A DNA stretch of 12,082 nucleotides from Hinthialibacter sp964556895 (GTDB lineage Bacteria > Hinthialibacterota > Hinthialibacteria > Hinthialibacterales > Hinthialibacteraceae), in contig CAZKYC010000112.1 of the NCBI GenBank assembly GCA_964556895.1, positions 1 through 12,082 of the forward strand. The letters run 5' to 3'. Position numbers and translations under genes: made by a program. Positions 6,918 through 12,082 of the stretch are shown here, one piece after another. The notes beneath the pieces are model-generated. The model made no database searches. It worked only from the letters and a program-made list of their open reading frames with translations, and had not been told where the DNA came from. How positions within the stretch are numbered: position 1 is the stretch's first letter; the number at the start of each line of letters is the position of its first letter.

Positions 6918-9740
6918 TTACGAACAGCCGCTGGTTGAGCCGCAGTTCAAGCACTTATAACAGGCGCCGTTGCGCACCATGATGGCGCCGCATTCATGGC
7001 ACGGCGGGGCGTCGGCCTGAACCTCAAAGGTGAAAATAACATCATTGTTGCCACTGTTGTCAGAGTCTGTCTGCGGCGCGGCTTGGACTTCTTTTTCTAA
7101 CTCGCCAAAGTCATTGGCCACGGGTTTCTTGCTTCGGTCGATGATGCCCAGGGTCTGTTTTTCTTCGGGCGACAAAAATTTCGAGGCCATCCACCTAAAG
7201 ATATAGTCCGTAATCGACTTGGCGATGGGAATTTCAGGGTTGCCGGTGAAGCCCGCTGGCTCAAAGCGCGTGTGAGAGAATTTATTGACCAAGACCTGAA
7301 GCGGTACGCCGTATTGCAACGTCAGCGAAATTGTGGTCGCGAACGCATCCATCAGGCCTGAGACCACGCTGCCCTCTTTGGCCATCATCAAGAAGATTTC
7401 GCCCGGTTTGCCGTCAGGGAACAGGCCAACCGTGATGTAGCCCTCATGGCCGGCGATGCTGAATTTGTGAGTAATCGCTTCACGCTCATCCGGCAGGCGG
7501 CGGCGATACGGTTTCGGCGCGCCATTCTTGGCGGCGATGGTTTGCTCCGCTTGTTTGACTTGGGGGGTTGGCGGGTTGTCTTTGCCCTTGGTTTTGAGCG
7601 GCTGCACCCGCTTGCAGCCGTCGCGATAAATCGCCACGGCTTTGAGGCCCAGTTTCCACGCCGCCATGTAGGCTTTTTCGATCTCTTTCGAAGTTGCGTC
7701 TTCGGGCAGATTGACCGTTTTTGAGATCGCGCCTGACAAGAACGGCTGGACGGCGCCCATCATGCGAATATGGCCCATGTAATCAATCGAGCGTTCGCCG
7801 TTGCCCGGCTTGAAGGCGCAGTCAAACACAGGCAGGTGTTCTTGATGAAGCCCGGGCGCGCCTTCGATGGTGTCTTGTTCGTCAACATAGCCGACGATCT
7901 TTAAGACTTGTTCATGGGGATAGCCTAGTTTTTTGAGCGCGCGCGGGACGGTGTTGTTCACGATCTTTAACATGCCGCCGCCGACCAGGCTTTTGTATTT
8001 GACGAGTGCAATGTCGGGCTCGATGCCGGTGGTGTCACAGTCCATCATAAAGGCGATGGTGCCGGTCGGCGCCAACACCGTCACCTGCGCGTTGCGAAAG
8101 CCATGCTGTTGGCCGCGGCCCAGCGCAGTGTCCCACGATTGGTTGGCGGCCTGATGAAGTTTAGTCGGCGCCAGGTCAGCGTCGATCTGATACGAGGCGT
8201 CGCGGTGCATGCCAATGACATTCAACATCGGCTCGCGGTTGCGGGCGTAGCCTTCGAAGGCGCCCATGGCTTCGGCGATACGCGAACTTTGCGCGTAGGC
8301 TTCGCCGCACATCAGCGACGTAATCGCGGCGGCGTAGGCTCGGCCTTCGTCGCTGTCATAGGGCAGGCCGTTGGCCATCAACAGCGCGCCCAGGTTGGCG
8401 TACCCCAACCCCAGGGTACGGAAGATATGGCTTTTGTCGTCAATCTTGTCGGTCGGATAGCTGGCGTTGTCAACCAACATCTCTTGGGCCGAGATCACCA
8501 CGTCAACCGTGCGGCTGAAATTCTCAACGTCAAATGACCCGTCGTCTTCGACATATTTCATCAAGTTGATTGACGCCAGGTTGCAGGCAGTGTCGTCGAG
8601 AAACATATATTCTGAACAGGGGTTTGACGCGTTGATGGGCCCGTCGGCGGGGCAGGTATGCCACTTGTTAATGGCTGTATCAAACTGCATGCCGGGGTCG
8701 CCGCAGTCATAGGTGCAGTCGGCGACCCGCTTCATCAGGTCGCGGGCCTTGAAGGTCTCACAGGTTTCTCCATCCAAGATATATTTGGTCGACCAGTCGC
8801 CGTCGTCTTCAACCGCTTTCATAAAGTTGTCAGTGACGCGCACGCTGTGGTTGGCGTTTTGAAAGAAGATCGAACTGTAGGCCTCGCCGTTAAACGAGCC
8901 GTCATACCCCGCGTCGATTAACGCCCAGGCTTTTTTCTCTTCTTTGGCCTTACTGTCGATAAAGTCGACGATGTCGGGGTGGTCCATATTGAGGATCACC
9001 ATCTTAGCGGCGCGGCGGGTCTTGCCGCCTGACTTGATCACGCCAGCGAAGGCGTCATAACCCTTCATAAACGAAACCGGGCCGGAGGCTTCGCCGCCGC
9101 CGCGCAGCTTCTCGCGCGACGAGCGAATCGCCGACAGGTTTGAACCTGTGCCCGACCCAAACTTAAACAGCATGCCTTCGGTTTTGGCGAGTTCTAAAAT
9201 TGATGTCATGGTGTCGTCAACTGAGTTGATAAAACACGCTGAGCATTGCGGTTCTTTTTCGACGCCGACGTTAAACCAGACCGGGCTGTTGAATGAGGCG
9301 TGTTGATGAAGAAGAATGTAAGTCAACTCGTCGCCAAAGGCGTCTTGGTCTTCGAGCGTTTCAAAATAACTTTGGCGTTGCCCCCACGATACGATGGTGC
9401 TCACCACGCGGCCAATCAATTGGCGCACGCTGGTCTCACGCTCAGGCGCGCCCATCGTCCCACGGAAGTATTTTGACACCACAACGTTGGTCGCCAGCTG
9501 TGACCAGAATTTAGGAAACTCAACCCCGCGCTGTTCAAACACAACGTCGCCCTTCTCACCGCTAATCACAGCGTCGCGCAGTTCCCACTCGACCTGGTCG
9601 AACGGGTTTTCACCCTTCTTGGTGTAGACCCGCTCAAACTTGAGTTTTGTTTTCACCGCTGTCTTTGGCATTTCGTTTTTTGTCCCCTGCATCCCTGGTT
9701 CCGTCTTGGCATGAAGCCGGTTGGAGTCGACAATCGCCAT
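6918..9740 (-). CDS. nrdJ: Vitamin B12-dependent (class II) ribonucleoside-diphosphate reductase
   Basis: A 940-residue class II enzyme that reduces ribonucleotides to deoxyribonucleotides using adenosylcobalamin as radical source, independent of oxygen. The radical cysteine and its catalytic partners are in NPCSE (N373, C375, E377), and the redox cysteine C386 follows 11 residues later in DTACNLASINL. The paired N-terminal cysteine is C169 in QCSACF. The effector/substrate loop GSGTGSNLSAIRS is at 195-207 and the phosphate loop APTGTI at 557-562. The C-terminus is a Cys-rich tail: CHEC (914-917), CYKCLNC (927-933), C939. Such tails bind zinc or relay electrons from thioredoxin. ATG 9740 has AAGGAG 10 bases upstream. 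It is monocistronic, with an NrdR-box-like site in the promoter spacer. No nrdAB or nrdDG is in the window. Confidence 0.97.
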   Translation of the reverse strand: MAIVDSNRLHAKTEPGMQGTKNEMPKTAVKTKLKFERVYTKKGENPFDQVEWELRDAVISGEKGDVVFEQRGVEFPKFWSQLATNVVVSKYFRGTMGAPERETSVRQLIGRVVSTIVSWGQRQSYFETLEDQDAFGDELTYILLHQHASFNSPVWFNVGVEKEPQCSACFINSVDDTMTSILELAKTEGMLFKFGSGTGSNLSAIRSSREKLRGGGEASGPVSFMKGYDAFAGVIKSGGKTRRAAKMVILNMDHPDIVDFIDSKAKEEKKAWALIDAGYDGSFNGEAYSSIFFQNANHSVRVTDNFMKAVEDDGDWSTKYILDGETCETFKARDLMKRVADCTYDCGDPGMQFDTAINKWHTCPADGPINASNPCSEYMFLDDTACNLASINLMKYVEDDGSFDVENFSRTVDVVISAQEMLVDNASYPTDKIDDKSHIFRTLGLGYANLGALLMANGLPYDSDEGRAYAAAITSLMCGEAYAQSSRIAEAMGAFEGYARNREPMLNVIGMHRDASYQIDADLAPTKLHQAANQSWDTALGRGQQHGFRNAQVTVLAPTGTIAFMMDCDTTGIEPDIALVKYKSLVGGGMLKIVNNTVPRALKKLGYPHEQVLKIVGYVDEQDTIEGAPGLHQEHLPVFDCAFKPGNGERSIDYMGHIRMMGAVQPFLSGAISKTVNLPEDATSKEIEKAYMAAWKLGLKAVAIYRDGCKRVQPLKTKGKDNPPTPQVKQAEQTIAAKNGAPKPYRRRLPDEREAITHKFSIAGHEGYITVGLFPDGKPGEIFLMMAKEGSVVSGLMDAFATTISLTLQYGVPLQVLVNKFSHTRFEPAGFTGNPEIPIAKSITDYIFRWMASKFLSPEEKQTLGIIDRSKKPVANDFGELEKEVQAAPQTDSDNSGNNDVIFTFEVQADAPPCHECGAIMVRNGACYKCLNCGSTSGCS

Positions 9741-9779
9741 TGGTTCTATGCTCCTTATCTAATTCTAGTGAATTTAAAT

Positions 9780-9793
9780 TTGATGTAAATCAC
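9780..9793. promoter_or_regulatory. CRP/FNR-type palindrome upstream of nrdJ
   Basis: TTGATGTAAATCAC matches the FNR consensus TTGAT-N4-ATCAA at 9 of 10 fixed positions. Read on the other strand, TGTGATTTACATCAAA also fits the CRP consensus TGTGA-N6-TCACA at 9 of 10. The centre is about 46 bases before the nrdJ ATG, inside the predicted leader. There it would act by roadblock, or serve a second promoter closer to the gene. The regulator itself is not in the window. Confidence 0.4.
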
Positions 9794-9825
9794 AAAATGA
9801 ATACACCCTTGCGGGTTCCATTACT

Positions 9826-9841
9826 CAACTATCGGTTGAGG
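9826..9841 (-). promoter_or_regulatory. Possible second, degenerate NrdR box
   Basis: On the minus strand CCTCAACCGATAGTTG matches the 16-base NrdR consensus at about 9 positions. Alone this is weak, but it lies exactly 31 bases from the better box at 9857-9872, the usual three-turn spacing of paired NrdR boxes. The same bases also form a CTCAAC/GTTGAG hairpin with a 5-base loop, an alternative reason for the symmetry. Confidence 0.3.
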
Positions 9842-9849
9842 CGAAGAAA

Positions 9850-9878
9850 AATTTAGACCCAATATGTTGTGGTGTCAA
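9850..9878 (-). promoter_or_regulatory. nrdJ promoter
   Basis: On the minus strand there is a consensus -35 TTGACA (9878-9873), a 17-base spacer, and a -10 TAAATT (9855-9850, 4 of 6 matches). Transcription would start near 9843 and give a leader of about 100 bases. The leader contains two small hairpins: CTCAAC/GTTGAG, and a 4-bp stem with a GCAA tetraloop (9805-9816). I do not see a cobalamin riboswitch there; the leader is too short and lacks the B12 box. Confidence 0.65.
9857..9872 (-). promoter_or_regulatory. NrdR box in the nrdJ promoter spacer
   Basis: CCACAACATATTGGGT on the minus strand matches the consensus ACACwATATwTwGTGT at 13 of 16 positions and fills the -35/-10 spacer. NrdR is the ATP/dATP-sensing repressor of bacterial ribonucleotide reductase genes, and binding here would block polymerase. 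The regulator gene is not in the window. Confidence 0.6.
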
Positions 9879-9884
9879 GCATTT

Positions 9885-9914
9885 TTTTCATTTTTTAGTT
9901 TCAGGTAATATAAT
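9885..9914 (+). promoter_or_regulatory. Possible promoter for the TPR gene
   Basis: TTTTCA (9885-9890, 4 of 6) with an 18-base spacer to a perfect TATAAT (9909-9914). It would be divergent from, and only 6 bases away from, the nrdJ -35. A second TATAAT at 9969-9974 lacks a -35. In AT-rich DNA such hexamers occur by chance, so this is tentative. The stretch 9980-10100 also holds A/T tracts and an 8-bp inverted repeat (TTAACTAT 10042-10049 with ATAGTTAA 10072-10079). Confidence 0.3.
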
Positions 9915-10102
9915 TTTGGCTAAAGAATGAATGTTTGTGATTCGATAACTGCTTAAAGATTATGAGGTTATAATTAGAATTGGGCAAACGGCCTCGTAAA
10001 AGAAAAAATTTTTGTAAAAAAATAGCGATTTTAAATTAAAATTAACTATCTCTTTCATATACGATGACGGTATAGTTAAATACTAAAAGATAAGAGCGTT
10101 TC

Positions 10103-10945
10103 ATGTCCCCAGAAACGAAAAGCGGAAACAAAGGGCGCCTGCTTCTGGAGAAAGGTCTGACCTTCTTCCACAAGGGAGAATATCAGGAAGCGTCTGAAAT
10201 ATTGTATGACGCTGTCATGGAAGACGCCCATTCATATGAGGCGATTTATAACCTCGCCTGTTGCTATTCGATGTTGGGCAAAAAAGATAGCGCTCTGTCG
10301 TATCTTCACCGCGCCGCACAAATGGCCCCGCAATGCGTCGATTGGGCAAAAGAAGACCGCGAGTTTGACCCGATTCGCGATGACGATGTGTTTAAGGAAC
10401 TGCTTCAGGCCCATAACATTGACCCGGGTGGAGACGCGCCAGCAGACGAACCGGAACCCCCAGCCGAACAAGCCGTCGAGGAGCCTCAAGAAGAAAGCGT
10501 TGCTGAAGAGGTCAACGCCGAAGCGGCCTATGAAGAGTTAGAAGAAGTCGGCATCGAAGAGCCCGAAGACTACCAACCCGTCGGCGGCGACATGAGCTCC
10601 ACCGCTCAATCTGAAGCGATACCCAGTGGGCAGCCTAACCCGGTCCCGGTTCGGAAACACGCCCCCAAAAAAACCGAAAAGCCAGCCTATCCGCCCTGCG
10701 CATCATGCGGCGGCATCGTCGACCTGGAGCGCCGAAACATCCATAGCGTTGTTATGATTTTGGTGTTGTTATGGATCGGAACCATGTTTTGTATCAGCAT
10801 GTTTCTTTATCTGTGGGGCGCGGTCGGTTTTCCGATCATCATGTTCGCGTTTTATCTGCTCATGCAAACCCGCGAGATGTGGGTCTGCCAGAACTGCGGC
10901 GCGGCGGGGGCCGATTGCGGCCAGCCCCCTGACGAGTTGAAATAG
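10103..10945 (+). CDS. TPR protein with membrane hairpin flanked by zinc-knuckle CxxC pairs
   Basis: A 280-residue protein of unknown function. Residues 11-78 form two tetratricopeptide repeats (for example GEYQEASEILYDAV and YNLACCYSMLGKKDSALSYL). A further TPR-like element with the common tail FDPIRDDDVFKELL (88-101) follows. Residues 110-165 are a Glu/Pro/Ala-rich acidic linker, then a basic stretch (RKHAPKK, 184-190). The C-terminal part has CASC (199-202), a hydrophobic segment of about 40 residues likely forming two short helices (215-255), then CQNC (262-265). The two CxxC pairs could meet on one face of the membrane as a split zinc ribbon, which is the layout of LITAF-type domains. 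TPRs suggest protein partners. ATG 10103 has TAAGAG six bases upstream. The stop is 6 bases from that of the convergent HTH gene. Confidence 0.75.
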   Translation: MSPETKSGNKGRLLLEKGLTFFHKGEYQEASEILYDAVMEDAHSYEAIYNLACCYSMLGKKDSALSYLHRAAQMAPQCVDWAKEDREFDPIRDDDVFKELLQAHNIDPGGDAPADEPEPPAEQAVEEPQEESVAEEVNAEAAYEELEEVGIEEPEDYQPVGGDMSSTAQSEAIPSGQPNPVPVRKHAPKKTEKPAYPPCASCGGIVDLERRNIHSVVMILVLLWIGTMFCISMFLYLWGAVGFPIIMFAFYLLMQTREMWVCQNCGAAGADCGQPPDELK

Positions 10946-10957
10946 AATTCGCTATTT
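10940..10957. terminator. Small hairpin spanning both convergent stop codons
   Basis: AAATAG (10940-10945) pairs with CTATTT (10952-10957) around a 6-base loop. Each arm contains one gene's stop codon, since both genes end AAA TAG. The stem is short and AT-rich, so as a terminator it is weak, but no better one is visible between the genes. Confidence 0.3.
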
Positions 10958-11569
10958 GTCTGTCGAGTAGCGCGACCCCGGCTTGCCCACCAGATACACC
11001 ACCAACGCTTCACGAAATAACTCATCGCCCCTGAGTGACACATGAATGATCGTGCGTTGATTGAGAAACGCCTGAAATTGTTCGCGTTCGCTGGCGGTGT
11101 CGAGCGGAAACAGCCCTGAACGGACCGTAGGGCGCTTGCCCTTCCCAGTCGGGAACTCGCCCCACTCAAATCCATTTAAACATTCGCGTATGGCCCCTAC
11201 CCCGCGTTCAATGGCGCGGCGGATGGTGTCTTCTGACACCCGCAGCATCTCCGCCATACGCCGCGGCCCCGCCCCACACGACAACATCAACAAAATGGCC
11301 TGTTGATTGACGCCCTTCAGTTTGCGCCGCGCCACCCGGCGGATGGCGTCAAGGCGCTTCTCAGTCTCAGGCGAGGGCACGTCATCGATGCGCTGTTCAT
11401 GCAGCGACTCTAGCCCCGTCTGTTCGCAAATCGACGCGAGAATGCCTGGGTCCCACGGCGCCTCGTGGTAGTCGCGCTCAATGGTCACGTCTTTGAGTTT
11501 TTCTTCCCACTCAGGCGGCTGACCGTGGTCAGTGTCATACGGGCGGTTGGATTTAAATTGACCATTCAT
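10952..11569 (-). CDS. Sigma-70 region-4-like HTH protein, function unknown
   Basis: A 205-residue soluble protein. Residues about 85-131 form a helix-turn-helix like sigma region 4: QQAILLMLSCGAGPRRMAEM, then LRVSEDTIRRAIERGVGAIR. No region 2 is visible, so it is not a complete sigma factor; it is more likely a DNA-binding regulator or a phage-type sigma-like protein. The N-terminal 80 residues are charged with no recognisable domain. The C-terminal 70 residues are unassigned. ATG 11569 is preceded by AAAAAGGAG with an 11-base gap. A 10-bp inverted repeat (11572-11581/11612-11621) brackets the ribosome binding site, suggesting autoregulation. The gene stands alone. Confidence 0.6.
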   Translation of the reverse strand: MNGQFKSNRPYDTDHGQPPEWEEKLKDVTIERDYHEAPWDPGILASICEQTGLESLHEQRIDDVPSPETEKRLDAIRRVARRKLKGVNQQAILLMLSCGAGPRRMAEMLRVSEDTIRRAIERGVGAIRECLNGFEWGEFPTGKGKRPTVRSGLFPLDTASEREQFQAFLNQRTIIHVSLRGDELFREALVVYLVGKPGSRYSTDK

Positions 11570-11571
11570 GG

Positions 11572-11621
11572 ATTACGAATCTCCTTTTTCACTCAGAAAT
11601 TTGACGACCCGGATTCGTAAT
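11572..11621 (-). promoter_or_regulatory. Inverted repeat bracketing the HTH gene ribosome binding site
   Basis: Perfect 10-bp arms (ATTACGAATC 11572-11581 and GATTCGTAAT 11612-11621) with a 30-base spacer. On the minus-strand mRNA the second arm ends two bases before the ATG and includes the final G of the Shine-Dalgarno AAAAAGGAG. It could be a protein operator with half-sites 40 bases apart, or an mRNA stem that affects initiation. Confidence 0.5.
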
Positions 11622-11738
11622 AGGTGCAATTTTCACGCCATTTTATTATCCAAATGTTCACTATTTTGATTTGATTGGAGATAAGGGTGGTGAGTTGTTG
11701 TTGAGCTGAATGTATGGAACTGGTGCAGCGTTGCGCTT

Positions 11739-11892
11739 TCACGGAGTAGGGAGCAGCGCGCTGCGCATGTGAGCGATATGGTGTATCGAGATTCCCACCG
11801 ACAGTGAAAAGATGATGACCACAGCGACGCTGGCTTCGATGAGGTGTTTTCGCTTCTTGGGTGTACTTTGGATGATGTGAAATCTAGTTCAT
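11739..11892 (-). pseudogene. Possible broken small membrane-protein gene
   Basis: On the minus strand a frame is open from 11888 to a TGA at 11739-11741 (49 codons). It contains a basic stretch (TPKKRKH), then a hydrophobic helix (ASVAVVIIFSLSVGISI), a His-containing turn and a short tail ending in PTP. That is a credible single-pass topology. The frame has no usable start at its 5' end. An ATG at 11892 sits one frame off and runs into TAG after two codons, so a single-base indel would restore an ORF of about 50 codons. It may be a decayed gene or chance. I do not recognise the family. Confidence 0.25.
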
Positions 11893-11984
11893 TTTCGGTT
11901 TATCCGGGATTTGGATACGTTCTCTCAAATTGAATTACAATTTCCAGACACGATCTCAAGGATGATTTTTTTATCGTTGTATTT

Positions 11985-12082
11985 GGCATGGGTACAACTC
12001 TGCTCGCTTCGGCGCCGCTCCGCTTTGTTGCACAGGCGCTCCCAGAGTTGCACCCATGCCTGAGTTGGATTGTCTATTATTG
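11985..12082. repeat. Palindromic dispersed repeat (right copy)
   Basis: Arms GGCATGGGTACAACTCTG (11985-12002) and CAGAGTTGCACCCATGCC (12043-12060) are inverted copies with one mismatch in 18. They surround a 40-base GC-rich centre holding a further GCGCC/GGCGC pair. From 12038 on, the sequence repeats bases 1-45 of the window. This is the form of a REP-like extragenic palindrome. No transposase is nearby. The stretch 11622-11738 shows no gene; a GCAGCGCGCTGC palindrome lies at 11753-11764. Confidence 0.75.

Noticed and set aside
9741..9842. Cobalamin riboswitch ahead of the B12-dependent reductase
   Set aside because: The leader is only about 100 bases, AT-rich, and lacks the B12 box and peripheral stems. 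The NrdR-type site is a better explanation of control.
11700..11989. A longer minus-strand gene joining several short frames near the right end (including a 29-codon ORF from the ATG at 11989)
   Set aside because: It needs more than one frameshift and starts inside the palindromic repeat. Only the 49-codon segment has protein-like features.
1..12082. Defence island, prophage, CRISPR array or biosynthetic cluster
   Set aside because: No Cas, nuclease, integrase, transposase, phage structural or biosynthetic enzyme genes and no spaced direct repeats were seen. Most genes are housekeeping or single-gene units.

Overview
The window looks like ordinary chromosome from an uncultured, free-living, Gram-negative-type bacterium of moderate GC (roughly 50-55% in genes, AT-rich between them). 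The mix of a Tat-exported Gfo/Idh/MocA oxidoreductase, a B12-dependent (class II) ribonucleotide reductase as the visible dNTP enzyme, standard Shine-Dalgarno sites and palindromic repeats is typical of Planctomycetes/PVC, Hydrogenedentes and neighbouring candidate phyla. No rRNA or marker gene fixes the taxonomy, so that placement is inference.

Layout. Positions 123-3415 (minus strand) hold leuC and leuD, overlapping by one base as TAATG, followed by a hairpin and an OFA-type MFS transporter. Divergent from leuC, a plus-strand gene (3812-5320) encodes a KAP-like P-loop ATPase with two membrane helices set between Walker A and Walker B. A possible 35-residue small ORF lies in its leader. A strong shared terminator (5352-5381) separates it from the convergent Gfo/Idh oxidoreductase (5406-6713, minus). 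A perfect 13-bp hairpin (6861-6892) ends the B12-dependent ribonucleotide reductase nrdJ (6918-9740, minus). The nrdJ promoter is unusually readable: consensus -35, 17-bp spacer, and an NrdR-box-like sequence filling the spacer. On the other side of this AT-rich regulatory region is a plus-strand gene (10103-10945) for a TPR protein with two CxxC knuckles flanking a membrane hairpin. It converges with a minus-strand gene (10952-11569) for a protein with a sigma-region-4-like helix-turn-helix. The last 500 bases hold a probable broken small membrane-protein gene and a palindromic repeat; 45 bases of that repeat recur, with one mismatch, at the first base of the window.

Function. leuC/leuD form isopropylmalate isomerase in leucine synthesis, and nrdJ supplies deoxyribonucleotides. 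The other genes are single-gene units with no visible pathway link. There is no tRNA, rRNA, CRISPR array, transposase or phage gene. I do not see a clear multi-gene novel system. The best leads are the LITAF-like topology of the TPR protein, the membrane-inserted ATPase, the HTH gene with an inverted repeat at its ribosome binding site, and the nrdJ control region.
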